The notes: a model not told the origin generated them from the sequence alone. Counted from the first letter of the stretch, positions 44,239-53,709 are shown. The stretch: DNA of 64,000 nt from Paenibacillus sp. FSL R5-0912 (GCF_000758605.1 NZ_CP009282.1:4650001-4714000), one strand, 5' to 3'. Numbers and translations are program-made.

Positions 44239-45150
44239 TCAATCCAGGCATTTGGCGAAAAGCTCTGTTAACTGGATGCCCCTGTGCCAATCTGTCCCTC
44301 CATCTTCAATCGTCCAGCATGCCTCAAGCACGCCCCGAACCACACCCCACATCGCGATTCTGCGAGGGTCCAAGCCAAGGCGGTCGGCCATAAGCGCAAT
44401 CCGGCCCCGTAGTACCTGCTCGCGATCACCACCCCGATCCATATAGTTCAGCAGATACTGGATAGTATCAAAATGAACGTCACCGATGATGCCTTTGGGA
44501 TCAATAACTACCCATTGCTCTTCTCCTTGGCGGAGGATGTTGTCATGATGAAGATCTCCATGCAGCAGGAGATTCTCTCTCGTGGTCGTAATGAGATATA
44601 CCAGACACTCTTCGGCATTCTCCACCCAACTCTCAGGCAGTGGCGCTGCAGCGTTCCCATCGTCGAACCGCTCACGGTATCGCTCTATTGCCGCGAAGTA
44701 CTGCTTCATAGAAGGGTATACACTACCCGTTGGCACAGGAAGATGAAGGCGGTGAAATACTTGGCAAAAGATATCCGTCGCCATCGCATCATCCGTAATC
44801 GCCGACAACGGTGTCCCAGGGTCCGCTCCCTCCAGCAGAGCCATCCCCCAATCCTCGTCAGCATCCAGTACACGAATCGCCCCCCGGCCCTCATAGGCAC
44901 GCAGCACACTAACTTCCTTGGAAAGCTCGTCCTTCAGGTAGGAGGATTTTAGTACTGCCGGCTTCCCGTCCCTGAGCTTTGCCCGGAGTACAAAGTTATA
45001 GGATAAATTGGAAAAGGGAGTTTCCGGACTAAAGCCGAAGCGGTTAGCGCAGTCGGCTATTAAACTTGGCAGCGCCTCCGACCATGCTTCGCCCTGTATA
45101 CGGTAGAGTTCGTTCATTCTTTTAGTAAAAGTATCCGGGATTGTAAACAT
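44239..45150 (-). CDS. APH(6)/hydroxyurea phosphotransferase-family protein
   Basis: 303 residues. ENLLLHGDLHHDNIL (HGD catalytic loop) and WVVIDPKGIIGDVHFD (DPKG metal site) are typical of the streptomycin 6-phosphotransferase/hydroxyurea kinase family. It may confer aminoglycoside resistance or have a housekeeping substrate. The gap 45151-45322 shows nothing clear. Confidence 0.85.
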   Translation of the reverse strand: MFTIPDTFTKRMNELYRIQGEAWSEALPSLIADCANRFGFSPETPFSNLSYNFVLRAKLRDGKPAVLKSSYLKDELSKEVSVLRAYEGRGAIRVLDADEDWGMALLEGADPGTPLSAITDDAMATDIFCQVFHRLHLPVPTGSVYPSMKQYFAAIERYRERFDDGNAAAPLPESWVENAEECLVYLITTTRENLLLHGDLHHDNILRQGEEQWVVIDPKGIIGDVHFDTIQYLLNYMDRGGDREQVLRGRIALMADRLGLDPRRIAMWGVVRGVLEACWTIEDGGTDWHRGIQLTELFAKCLD

Positions 45151-45322
45151 GCCGTAATGGCTCCTTTCGGTGAAATCGTTTGACTGTAAGCTGAATGAAC
45201 AAGGACTTTTTTGATAAAGTAATGCTGTGATATCCCAGCACCTCTTGTTCCGTTATGCCAATTCTATCAGGAAAACCGAAATTCGCCATAACTCCAGACA
45301 GTAATCAGGTTCCATGGTCATA

Positions 45323-46111
45323 CTACAGGTAAAGAAGCAGCAGAACGTAAGCAAGCGTGACCCCCCCGGCCGTGTAATCCATCCGCGACAAGTTCAGCTC
45401 CCTATAAGACGTGCGGCCCTTTCCGGTCCCGTAAGCCCTTGCATCAATCGTCATCGCCAGCTGTTCCGCCCGCTGAACCGTAGACAGGAGTAACGGAACC
45501 ACTAGCGTCAAATAAGCAAGTATCCGCTTATAGCCCTTGACCGCCATGATCTCATATCCCCTCGCTCTTTGCGCCAGCATAATCCGGTCCAGCTCTTGCA
45601 CAATTGTAGGGATGAAACGGACTGCAAGCACGAGCATCAGGGCGATCGCCTCCACAGGAACCCCCCAGCGGGATAGAGGCTTGAACAGCTTCTCCAATCC
45701 TTTGGCCAGATCCAGCGGTTTGGTCGTCAATGTCAGCAGCGAAGCAAGGGAAACCAGCAATAGTATGCGCCAGACCACGAAGATGCCGTTCTCTATCCCT
45801 GCTCCTGTCACCTTAACGGCCGAGCCCGGCCAGAGCGGCGTTCCTGGGGTATGGAAGAGATGGTACACAAAAGTAAAGGATAAGATGAGCACCACCGGTT
45901 GTAATCCCCTAAGAAACATCCGCACCGGAACTCTGGACAGCAGCAGCTGACTTCCCGCAAAGACTGTCGCCACAGCATATCCGCCAACATTATGAAGAGA
46001 GAGGCAGCAAAACGTGAACGTCAGAACGCTTAACAGCTTCGTCCGGGGGTCAAGCCGGTGGAGCACCGAGCCTGAGTGGATATACTGGCCCAGCAGGATG
46101 TTATCCTTCAT
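45323..46111 (-). CDS. ecfT: Energy-coupling factor transporter transmembrane protein
   Basis: 262 residues from the ATG at 46111, overlapping ecfA2 by 11 bases. LGQYIHSGSVLHRLDPRTKLLSVL is the EcfT opening, followed by about five membrane segments and the coupling motif in VQELDRIMLAQRARGYEI (ARG). It couples the two ATPases to the substrate protein BioY encoded in the same operon. Last gene of the operon. Confidence 0.9.
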   Translation of the reverse strand: MKDNILLGQYIHSGSVLHRLDPRTKLLSVLTFTFCCLSLHNVGGYAVATVFAGSQLLLSRVPVRMFLRGLQPVVLILSFTFVYHLFHTPGTPLWPGSAVKVTGAGIENGIFVVWRILLLVSLASLLTLTTKPLDLAKGLEKLFKPLSRWGVPVEAIALMLVLAVRFIPTIVQELDRIMLAQRARGYEIMAVKGYKRILAYLTLVVPLLLSTVQRAEQLAMTIDARAYGTGKGRTSYRELNLSRMDYTAGGVTLAYVLLLLYL

Positions 46112-46961
46112 TCCGAAGCCCTCTTGACTGCCAGACGGTCCGCGCAAGCTGCATAATATCTTCTTCCCTGCAGCTCTCCGGCTCAAGCTTCTGTCCGGAC
46201 AGCGCTTCAAACAAGTGTAAGAGCTGAATAGGCTCCGGCAAAGGCAGTCCGGCTTGCTCCAGCAGCACTGCATGCTTCAGGAACAACTCATCCGCTTCCA
46301 AGTGGGCCAATAAGCGTCCCCGCTCGAAGATCATCACCTCGTCCGAATATTCGGCTACCTCCTCGAGCTGATGAGAGATGCATAGCACCGTCCGGTCCTT
46401 TGCCCTCTGCCATACCTTAAGCTGCTTCAGCAGCGCTGTCCTGCGTACGGGGTCAAGTCCGGCGGTCGGTTCATCCAGAATCAGCAGCTCCGGCTCCGCA
46501 ATCAGCAAAGAGGCGATGGCGACAAGCCGCTTAAGCCCCCCGCTAAGCTGGAACGGCTTCTCCTGAAGCAGCTCTGCGGGGAGTCCCAGCTGCTCCATAA
46601 CCGTCTTGATGGCTTTGTCCACCTTCTCTGGAGATTCCCCCTTCATGGTTGGAGCAAAGGCCAGCTCTTTAAACATCGTCGTTTCAAACATCTGCTGCTC
46701 CGGATATTGAAACACATAACCGATCTGCGGAATGACCTTCAATTTTCCTTTACCATCCCCCGGCAGAGGCTGCCGGTTATGCGTATATTCACCTCTATAA
46801 TAAGGAATCAGCCCTTTAATGACTTTGGCGAAGGTGGACTTTCCGGCCCCGGTATGGCCAATCACCGAAATCCATTTCCCCTCCTGAAGGGTACAGCAGA
46901 CCGAATGGAGTATATCTTCACCGTCTAACATCACACTTACATTAGTTAACTCATAGACCAT
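46101..46961 (-). CDS. ecfA2: Energy-coupling factor ATPase, second subunit
   Basis: 286 residues. Walker A GHTGAGKST, Q-loop YVFQYPEQQMFETTMFKELAFAP, Walker B LLILDEPTAGLDP. The signature reads LSGGLKRLVAIA where LSGGQ/M is usual. Overlaps ecfA1 by 16 bases. Confidence 0.9.
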   Translation of the reverse strand: MVYELTNVSVMLDGEDILHSVCCTLQEGKWISVIGHTGAGKSTFAKVIKGLIPYYRGEYTHNRQPLPGDGKGKLKVIPQIGYVFQYPEQQMFETTMFKELAFAPTMKGESPEKVDKAIKTVMEQLGLPAELLQEKPFQLSGGLKRLVAIASLLIAEPELLILDEPTAGLDPVRRTALLKQLKVWQRAKDRTVLCISHQLEEVAEYSDEVMIFERGRLLAHLEADELFLKHAVLLEQAGLPLPEPIQLLHLFEALSGQKLEPESCREEDIMQLARTVWQSRGLRNEG

Positions 46962-47746
46962 AAGGCAGAGACCGTCTCCTTCCAGTCCGCGCTTAAGGGC
47001 GCGTTCAACCCAAGCGCTTGGTGTAGTCTTGCCGCAAAAGGCAGTGCCAGCTGGTGTTCCGAAACAGATACGTCGCTGAACAAGGAGGACGGTGACCCGT
47101 CGAAGACGAGGTTCCCTTGGCTTAACAGCAATACACGTTCAGACAATAAAATCTCTTCCATATCATGCGTGATCTGAATGATGGTCTTGCCCTGCCGGTG
47201 AAGGGTGTGCATAAGATCCAGAACATCTCTCCTTCCTTGCGGGTCCAGCATGGAAGCCGCTTCATCAAAAATCATAATAGAGGGTTCCATCGCCGCAACG
47301 GCAGCCACCGCTACCCGCTGCTTCTGTCCGCCCGACAATTGATGCGGCATAGCTTCCATATAGTCTTCCATATGAACCGCCTCCAGAGCCTTAGTCGCCC
47401 GATGAGCCATTTCATCTCCCGGCACGCGCAGATTCTCCAGTCCGAAGATCACTTCATCCATGACCGAGGTGGTGATGAATTGATCATCAGGATTCTGAAA
47501 AACAAGACCGGCCCGCTCCCGGATCTTCCCAAGGTCATCAGGATTCCGTGTATTCAAAAGCCCTAGCCGGACTTGTCCCCCTCTTGGCTGAAGGAGCCCG
47601 TTCATTAACTTGGCAAGCGTGGACTTCCCGCTTCCGTTCCCTCCAATAATGGAAATGAATTCGCCTTGGCGGATCTTGAAGCTTAGCTGGCGAAGAACAG
47701 GCTTCCCCCTCCGGTAGTAATAATCGACCTGATCAAAAGCAAGCAT
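46946..47746 (-). CDS. ecfA1: Energy-coupling factor ATPase, first subunit
   Basis: 266 residues from the ATG at 47746 (GAGGGTGAGG upstream; 14-base overlap with the SDR gene). Walker A GGNGSGKST, GLVFQNPDDQFITTSVMDEVIFGLEN, signature LSGGQKQRVAVA, Walker B IMIFDEAASMLDP. Forms the energising dimer with EcfA2. Confidence 0.9.
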   Translation of the reverse strand: MLAFDQVDYYYRRGKPVLRQLSFKIRQGEFISIIGGNGSGKSTLAKLMNGLLQPRGGQVRLGLLNTRNPDDLGKIRERAGLVFQNPDDQFITTSVMDEVIFGLENLRVPGDEMAHRATKALEAVHMEDYMEAMPHQLSGGQKQRVAVAAVAAMEPSIMIFDEAASMLDPQGRRDVLDLMHTLHRQGKTIIQITHDMEEILLSERVLLLSQGNLVFDGSPSSLFSDVSVSEHQLALPFAARLHQALGLNAPLSADWKETVSALWSMS

Positions 47747-48569
47747 CTGCCTCACCCTCCCTCCGCTGCTTCCAAAATTCAAAAAAATCCTCCGGCGCAG
47801 CAGTCACTGAAGCCAGCGGCCGTGGTTTCTCCCACGGTGTAATCTGCTGCCCGTTAACGCCGAACACCCTGCCAGTCAGCTCAGGGTCCGGCTGATCCAG
47901 AAGCGCACGGACGAACCGGGCCACGTCCTCAGCTTCGCCCAGCTTCCAGGCCTCCGGGAGCGGCTCATTACGCTGTGCATATTTGTCCGTCAGATGTTGA
48001 ACCACCGGCCGGGTCATATCGGTTAAGGCCGCAGGAGCAACGCCATTGACCCTGATCCGTCTGGACTTCAGCTCATCGGCAAGCGTCCATACCATCCCGA
48101 GAAGTCCCGCCTTAGCAGCACTGTAATTGACCTGTCCCGCCGATCCGGCGAGTCCTGCGGTGGAGGTCATCAGCAGAATATCGCCTCCATGCCGGTTCAG
48201 ATGAGCCAATGCCCGCTGGATGCAGTAGAAAGCCCCGTTCAGATGAACCGCCAGAACACTCTGCCATTCCCGGTCCGTCATGAACTCGCATTTGCGGTCA
48301 TGAAGGATGCCCGCGTTATGAATAACAATATCCAAAGCCCCCATCTTGCTGCTCACTTCATCCATCATTGCCGTAACGGCAGCGGGATCGGCGACATTGG
48401 CACAGAATCCCTCCGCTGAGCCGCCTGCCCGCCGGATGTCCTCAACGACTTGCTTAATACTCCCGGCATGTAAACCATTTACGGCTACTTTATAACCGCA
48501 GCGGCCCAGCTCAATAGCTATACTGCGCCCAATCCCCCGGGCTGCCCCGGTAACCAATACCGTCTTCAT
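47733..48569 (-). CDS. SDR reductase, FabG/3-hydroxyacyl-CoA dehydrogenase-like
   Basis: 278 residues. TGAARGIG (cofactor), HNAG, Ser in TSTAG and YSAAK (catalytic) are intact classical-SDR motifs. The C-terminal 30 residues extend beyond a typical FabG. In this operon it could reduce a 3-ketoacyl-CoA or oxidise a 3-hydroxyacyl-CoA. ATGA overlap with the MaoC gene. Confidence 0.85.
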   Translation of the reverse strand: MKTVLVTGAARGIGRSIAIELGRCGYKVAVNGLHAGSIKQVVEDIRRAGGSAEGFCANVADPAAVTAMMDEVSSKMGALDIVIHNAGILHDRKCEFMTDREWQSVLAVHLNGAFYCIQRALAHLNRHGGDILLMTSTAGLAGSAGQVNYSAAKAGLLGMVWTLADELKSRRIRVNGVAPAALTDMTRPVVQHLTDKYAQRNEPLPEAWKLGEAEDVARFVRALLDQPDPELTGRVFGVNGQQITPWEKPRPLASVTAAPEDFFEFWKQRREGEADACF

Positions 48570-48919
48570 GTATCCGCGATCCCCTCTGCAACGCTAAAAG
48601 AGCCTTTGGCGATGATATCTTCATGGTCCGATATCACCGTTACCTGAATCTGATCCTGATTACAACTGTGATACCGGAAGTCTACGCATGTGCCTTGGAC
48701 ACACGGTTTTTCAAATCTCATCGTAAAAGCTTGTATCCACTGAGAACGGTGTTCTTTCATATATAGAGACTGCGCCAGCCCCATGATGTACATTCCATGG
48801 GCTATGGGGGCCTCATAACCCGCTGTCTTTGCGGCTTCGGCATCCAAATGAATAGCTGCCTCATCCCCGGTCACAGAGGCATATTGCCGGATGGCTGGCT
48901 CAGAGATCCTGATTCTCAT
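48566..48919 (-). CDS. MaoC-like hydratase/dehydratase
   Basis: 117 residues, a single hot-dog domain. YASVTGDEAAIHLDAEAAKTAGY followed by IAHGMYIMG has the Asp/His active-site pattern of (R)-specific enoyl-CoA hydratases. Would interconvert enoyl- and 3-hydroxyacyl-CoA. ATGA overlaps on both sides. Confidence 0.85.
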   Translation of the reverse strand: MRIRISEPAIRQYASVTGDEAAIHLDAEAAKTAGYEAPIAHGMYIMGLAQSLYMKEHRSQWIQAFTMRFEKPCVQGTCVDFRYHSCNQDQIQVTVISDHEDIIAKGSFSVAEGIADT

Positions 48920-49296
48920 ATCATTTCTCCTCTCCCGATCAAGACCGTTTCAGCTTCAGCAATGAGGCTGCCCCGGTGATAGCAGACCAGTGAAAGGGTA
49001 TATAGCGTCAGCAGGCCGCCTCTGCCGTTTTTGTGCTCCACGGCCAGCAAGGATAGCTCACAAGCCAGATTCATACCCGCCAGCAGCGGTGCATGACAGG
49101 TTAACTGCTGCGTTCCGTGAATCATTGTTCCCTTCCCGTGGAGCCAGGGGACATCCTCTATACTCCAGAACGTTACCGGCATGGTGGAAGGAGCAATCAC
49201 TGCTCCTTTTATTCGCTGTACGGGCGAAGCTATGCTGTCAGCATATTGCAGAATATTGTCCGCCATGAGCTGAACCTGAAAGCAGATCCGGTTCAT
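48916..49296 (-). CDS. FAS1-like hot-dog dehydratase subunit
   Basis: 126 residues. PSTMPVTFWSIEDVPWLHGKGTMIHGTQQLTCHAPLLAGMNLACELSLL matches the N-terminal MaoC-like (FAS1 dehydratase) hot-dog domains, which usually lack the catalytic pair and assemble with a MaoC partner, here encoded next. ATGA overlap with the thiolase-like gene. Confidence 0.7.
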   Translation of the reverse strand: MNRICFQVQLMADNILQYADSIASPVQRIKGAVIAPSTMPVTFWSIEDVPWLHGKGTMIHGTQQLTCHAPLLAGMNLACELSLLAVEHKNGRGGLLTLYTLSLVCYHRGSLIAEAETVLIGRGEMI

Positions 49297-50444
49297 AGGA
49301 CCGCCTCTACCAGAACAGCCAGCCCCATTCCGCCGCCAATGCCAAGCGTAGCCAGCCCCCGTCTGTAAGGGGTCTGCAGCATCTCCGAATATAGACGCGT
49401 CATCAGGATCGCACCGGAGGCTCCGTAAGGATGGCCCAGAGCCAATGCACCGCCGCCGGGATTGACCTTACCCGGAGGAAGCTGAAGCTCCTGCAAGGAG
49501 GCCAGTACCTGGGCGGCAAAAGCTTCATTAAATTCAACGATATCCAGATCGCCGACTGCCAGCCGCTGGCGGCCCAGCAGTTTCCGGACCGCCGGGACCG
49601 GTCCGATCCCCGGATACCGGGGGTCCACCCCGGCAGCCTGCGAGTCTACAAAACGGAGGATGGGCTTTAGGTTAAGCCGTTTGCATTTTTCACGCGACAT
49701 CATGAGCACCAGAGCGGCGCCATCATTAACGGGGCAGGCATTCCCGGCAGTCACGGTGCCATTCGCCGCAAAAACCGGCGGCAGGCTGCCCAGCTTCCCC
49801 AGGCTTGTATCCGGCCTTGGACATTCATCCTCTGTAATCCGGAATCCGTTAGCTTGAAGCGGTACAAGCTCCGGTGCATATCTGCCTGTACGCTTGGCGC
49901 GGACTGCCTTTTGGTGGCTCTCAAGCGCATACAGATCCTGCGCCTCCCGGGTAATCCCGTATTTGGACGCTACATGCTCTGCAGCAAGCCCCATATCAGG
50001 ATCTCCGTAAGCAACGGGCGTGAACGGCGCGCGTGTGTACAGGGTTGGCGTGCCGCTCAGCGTGTGCGGTCTGAACATTTTCCAGGGTGCCCGGCTTGCA
50101 CTTTCGACTCCGCCTGCCAGGAATATCTCTCCGGCACCGCTCTGAATGAGGCGTGCTGCCATGATGATGGCTTCAAGCCCTGAGCCGCATTGGCGGTCGA
50201 CCGTGACTCCCGGAACTGTGACCGGCAGCCCTGCTTCAAGCACAGACTTGCGGGCAATATTCCCGCCCGGACCCACTACATTGCCTATGATGACATCATC
50301 AATCCATTCCGGCGGCAGCTGTGCTTCGGTAACGAGGAGGCGGATCAGTGGGGCAAGCAGCTGCTCCGGTTCAAGCAGGCTTAACTGCCCACCGATTTTC
50401 CCGACAGGTGTACGCCTGGCCATGACAAGAACGGCCTCATTCAT
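49293..50444 (-). CDS. Thiolase-like protein (YhfS-like) lacking the C-terminal Cys
   Basis: 383 residues. The nucleophile region VDRQCGSGLEA puts Cys at 86, and GGGALALGHPYGASGA supplies the active-site His. The C-terminal motif, normally LATLCIGGG, reads LATLGIGGGMG: the acid/base Cys is Gly. So it may be a slow thiolase, work only one way, or have a changed reaction. Bacillus subtilis yhfS, in the BirA-controlled yhfUTS set, is the likely relative. Confidence 0.85.
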   Translation of the reverse strand: MNEAVLVMARRTPVGKIGGQLSLLEPEQLLAPLIRLLVTEAQLPPEWIDDVIIGNVVGPGGNIARKSVLEAGLPVTVPGVTVDRQCGSGLEAIIMAARLIQSGAGEIFLAGGVESASRAPWKMFRPHTLSGTPTLYTRAPFTPVAYGDPDMGLAAEHVASKYGITREAQDLYALESHQKAVRAKRTGRYAPELVPLQANGFRITEDECPRPDTSLGKLGSLPPVFAANGTVTAGNACPVNDGAALVLMMSREKCKRLNLKPILRFVDSQAAGVDPRYPGIGPVPAVRKLLGRQRLAVGDLDIVEFNEAFAAQVLASLQELQLPPGKVNPGGGALALGHPYGASGAILMTRLYSEMLQTPYRRGLATLGIGGGMGLAVLVEAVL

Positions 50445-51931
50445 AGCCTCCCTCCGCTCACATCGTCCTTCATCCGCTGCCGTGCTATTTTTCCGCTGCT
50501 GGTATATATGAATCGGCCGACAGTAATGAACTGCTGGGGTACCTTATAGCCTGCAAGATATAGGCGACAGTAATCCCTGAGCTGATCCGGACTAAGACGC
50601 AGTTCCCCGTTCCACTCAATCAGTGCCGTTACCTGCTCTCCCCACCGATCATCCGGCAACCCGAATACCATCGCATCGCGGATCGCCGGATGACGAAGCA
50701 GCACAGCCTCCACTTCTTCGGGGAAGACCTTAAGTCCCCCGCTTTTGATCATGTTGCCGGCGCGGCCAGCCAAATGCAATTGCCTGTCCTGATCAAGGAG
50801 CACGTAATCCCCCGTTCGCAGCCAGCCCTCGCGAAACACATTTGCCGTCTCTTCAGGCAGCAGATGATACCCGGTGAACATCATTTCGCTCCGGATATAC
50901 AGCTCACCAATCGTACCCGGAGGAAGCTCGCGAAACTGCCCGTCGCGGATGGAAATCTGCACGCCGCCGAACAGCTTGCCTAAGGAATCCGGCTCCTCCT
51001 CCCCGGTTATCTCCAGATAGCTGATGTAGCTGGCCTCGGAGGACCCGTAATATTCATAGAGCTTCGTCCCTTGGAATAGCTCGCGGCAGCTTTGTTTGGA
51101 GGTCCCCGGCCACTTGCCGCCGGAGCTGATTAAGGCCTGCATGGATATCCGCGCGGGGGTTACAGCAGCCAGCCGGACCAATGCGTCAATCATCGCAGGC
51201 ACAACGAACAGAATCATATCCTGTTCACGGGAGCAGAGCTTAAGGACGACCGCAGCATCGAATTCCGGGAGCAGATGAAAGGTTGCCATACTATACAGGG
51301 ACTGCATCAAGGCGAACAGCGACAGGGAGTGCACGAACGGCCCAGGCGCAAGCACATGCTTCATACTGTTCAGCTGGAATGCCTTCTCTGTCGCCTCAAG
51401 GCTTCTTAACCAGGACAGATGCGTCCGCATGTACCCTTTAGGCAGACCGGTGGTGCCTGACGTATATCCGATGAACAGGAGTGCGGGGTTCTCCGCTGCT
51501 GCGGCATCCGGCTCGAAGCCAGCCAGCCACGGGCCATAGCTCCGGTCTGTCTGCTTCCCGCCGAAGTACACCTGCGGAATTTCTGCATAACGTTCTGCGA
51601 AATCAGCTGCGTGGTGCTCTTCACAAGCGATGAGCCCGGGCTCACACTGCCGGATAACCTTATTCAGCTCTTCGAGAGGCCATTTGGGGTCCAGCAGAAT
51701 GGGAACACATCCCGCATAAATAGCACCAAGAACAAACTCGGCGAACTCCATACGGTTTCCGGACAGGATGGCGATGTTCCGCTCCCTGTATCCGCCATGC
51801 TTCAAACCGGTTGAAACCTGTTGCACCCGCTTCATAAGCTGCGCGTATGTACGTTCTTCCCGCCCGTCCGAGATCGCGGTACGGGAAGGGCAGGCCTGGC
51901 CGCGTTCCAGAATGTGCTGTACCAGATTCAT
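50441..51931 (-). CDS. AMP-forming acyl-CoA ligase (YhfT-like)
   Basis: 496 residues from the ATG at 51931, 7 bases after bioY, with GTGAGG upstream; a TTG at 51958 is less likely. YTSGTTGLPKGY (A3), YYGSSEA (A5), LRTGDYVLLD (A7) and the A10 Lys in YTSSGKIARQ show a complete adenylating ligase. Probably activates a carboxylic acid to its CoA ester; chain length cannot be read. ATGA overlap with the thiolase-like gene. Confidence 0.88.
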   Translation of the reverse strand: MNLVQHILERGQACPSRTAISDGREERTYAQLMKRVQQVSTGLKHGGYRERNIAILSGNRMEFAEFVLGAIYAGCVPILLDPKWPLEELNKVIRQCEPGLIACEEHHAADFAERYAEIPQVYFGGKQTDRSYGPWLAGFEPDAAAAENPALLFIGYTSGTTGLPKGYMRTHLSWLRSLEATEKAFQLNSMKHVLAPGPFVHSLSLFALMQSLYSMATFHLLPEFDAAVVLKLCSREQDMILFVVPAMIDALVRLAAVTPARISMQALISSGGKWPGTSKQSCRELFQGTKLYEYYGSSEASYISYLEITGEEEPDSLGKLFGGVQISIRDGQFRELPPGTIGELYIRSEMMFTGYHLLPEETANVFREGWLRTGDYVLLDQDRQLHLAGRAGNMIKSGGLKVFPEEVEAVLLRHPAIRDAMVFGLPDDRWGEQVTALIEWNGELRLSPDQLRDYCRLYLAGYKVPQQFITVGRFIYTSSGKIARQRMKDDVSGGRL

Positions 51932-51938
51932 GGATTCC

Positions 51939-52487
51939 TCACACCTCCGCTTGTTCAATCGGGCTGACGGCTTTCAGCTGCATCGTGATGACGGCTGCAA
52001 GTACAGCCTTGATGATGTCACCCGGAAGGAAGGCCGTCGCGCCGATAAGTCCGGCCCAGACCGGCGTATCCGTCAGCAGAGCCATAACAGGTGCGCCTAT
52101 CAGATTCACCAGCAGTACACCAAAGATCAGGTTGATGGCTAACAGCTTCCACATGCTGACCTTCGGCCAGATTTTCTCGGAACACCAGCCAATGACGGCT
52201 GCTGCAAGCGGCCAGCTGAATATGTATCCTGCAGACGGTCCAACCAGCACCGCCAGCCCGCCGCGTCCGCCGGTCAGCACTGGCAACCCTAGGGCAATGA
52301 GGATAATAAAAATAACTAGGCTGAGGGTACCTATCCGGCTCCCCAGAAAACAGCCGGCGAGCATGACGCCAAGCGTCTGGGCAGTGACCGGAACAGGAAT
52401 GAAGCCAAGGGGCAAAGGCGGAATCATGCCGAGCACCGCGATGAGTGCTGCGAATAATGCGGCATACACAAGTTCTTTCGTCTTCAA
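51939..52487 (-). CDS. bioY: Biotin-specific substrate-binding ECF protein BioY
   Basis: 182 residues, about six membrane segments. LGFIPVPVTAQTLGVMLAGCFLGSRIG and GGRGGLAVLVGPSAGYIFSWPLAA are BioY signatures. First gene of the operon; the EcfA1/A2/T energising module is encoded at the far end, so this is a dedicated biotin importer. Confidence 0.93.
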   Translation of the reverse strand: MKTKELVYAALFAALIAVLGMIPPLPLGFIPVPVTAQTLGVMLAGCFLGSRIGTLSLVIFIILIALGLPVLTGGRGGLAVLVGPSAGYIFSWPLAAAVIGWCSEKIWPKVSMWKLLAINLIFGVLLVNLIGAPVMALLTDTPVWAGLIGATAFLPGDIIKAVLAAVITMQLKAVSPIEQAEV

Positions 52488-52554
52488 GCTATTGACCTCC
52501 AGGTGGATGAAATAAAGGTTGTATTCTGGTTAAAGAATACAGCCAATACGCTGA

Positions 52555-52608
52555 ATTATAATGGAGACTCATTCTATTGTAAACCATTTATATTTTTTAG
52601 GTTCACAA
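52555..52608 (-). promoter_or_regulatory. bioY promoter overlapped by a BirA operator
   Basis: TTGTAAACC-N14-GGTTCACAA (52577-52608) matches the Bacillus BirA box in both half-site and spacing. On the minus strand TTTACA (52578-52583), 17 bases and TATAAT (52555-52560) form a strong SigA promoter whose -35 is inside the operator, so biotin-loaded BirA should block the nine-gene operon. Confidence 0.85.
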
Positions 52609-52708
52609 TTGAGTGAAATAACACCTTCGTTTTCCTATTGTTATCTAAGCATGTTAATATAATCGAAGAGGATTGATCGGAACGTAATATTTCTGGAGGG
52701 TTATTTCC

Positions 52709-53686
52709 ATGACAGTTAAAGAACAAATTCTATCCTTGCTGGGCAGCAACAAAGGCGGTTATATATCGGGCGAGGAGATCGCAGGGCAGTTATCCGTAAC
52801 ACGCAGCGCAGTCTGGAAAGCCATCAAATCGCTGCAGACGGACGGTTATTCCATACAGGCTGTAACCAATAAAGGGTATTCCTTATCCCCTTTAACGGAT
52901 ATTTTGTCTGCCGGTGCAATTTCGAAACACCTGAATCTCCAGAGTCAAAAGCTGCGCCTTGAGGTTTACAAAACTATACCTTCAACGAACGAAGCTGTAA
53001 AAATCCTGGCCGCAAATGGAGAGGCTGAAGGTAAAGTGATCCTCTCGGAAGAGCAGACTGCCGGCCGCGGAAGAAATGGCCGGCCCTTCTTTTCCCCGCG
53101 GGGAACGGGCATCTACATGAGCATCCTGCTGCGCCCCACGCTATCTGCGGCAGAATCCATTCTTCTGACGACCTCCGCTGCAGCCGCCGTTGCTCTGGCC
53201 ATCGAGTGCGTATCCGGTAAAGACACGCAGATTAAGTGGGTTAATGACGTGTTCATGGACGGCAAAAAGGTGTGCGGAATTCTTACCGAAGCTTCCATGT
53301 CGCTGGAAAACGGCCGGCTGGATTATGCCGTTCTCGGCATTGGCATCAATGTAACCCTACCGGCGGGCGGCTTTCCTGACGGGCTTGGCGGGATTGCAAC
53401 GTCTGTATTTTCCGAAGGCAATCATTATGATGATCTCCGCTGCCGGCTCGCGGCAGAAGTGCTGAATCATTTCATGGAATACTATGCGTATTTAACGGAC
53501 AGACCGTTTCTCTCCGAATATAGACAACGAATCCTTTCCCTTGGTAAGCTTGTGACAGTGGTGAAGGATAACAAACAACGCGGGGCGACAGCCATTGACA
53601 TTGATAACGACTGCCGTCTGAAGGTCAGATATGAGAATGGTGACGAGGAGTATCTGTCAAGCGGAGAAGTCAGCATTACCATCTAG
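52709..53686 (+). CDS. birA: Bifunctional biotin-protein ligase/repressor
   Basis: 325 residues. An N-terminal winged helix (YISGEEIAGQLSVTRSAVWKAIKSL, residues 14-45) precedes the ligase domain with the biotinyl-AMP loop EEQTAGRGRNGRPFFSPRG and IKWVNDVFMDGKKVCGIL. It biotinylates carboxylases and represses biotin genes. Divergent from bioY, with TATAAT at 52658-52663 and GGAGGG before the ATG. Confidence 0.93.
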   Translation: MTVKEQILSLLGSNKGGYISGEEIAGQLSVTRSAVWKAIKSLQTDGYSIQAVTNKGYSLSPLTDILSAGAISKHLNLQSQKLRLEVYKTIPSTNEAVKILAANGEAEGKVILSEEQTAGRGRNGRPFFSPRGTGIYMSILLRPTLSAAESILLTTSAAAAVALAIECVSGKDTQIKWVNDVFMDGKKVCGILTEASMSLENGRLDYAVLGIGINVTLPAGGFPDGLGGIATSVFSEGNHYDDLRCRLAAEVLNHFMEYYAYLTDRPFLSEYRQRILSLGKLVTVVKDNKQRGATAIDIDNDCRLKVRYENGDEEYLSSGEVSITI

Positions 53687-53709
53687 GTCACGACTGTAAC
53701 CACACGTTA

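Noticed and set aside
52488..52708. Riboswitch upstream of bioY or birA
   Set aside because: The region is fully explained by a BirA box and two promoters; no long structured leader is seen.
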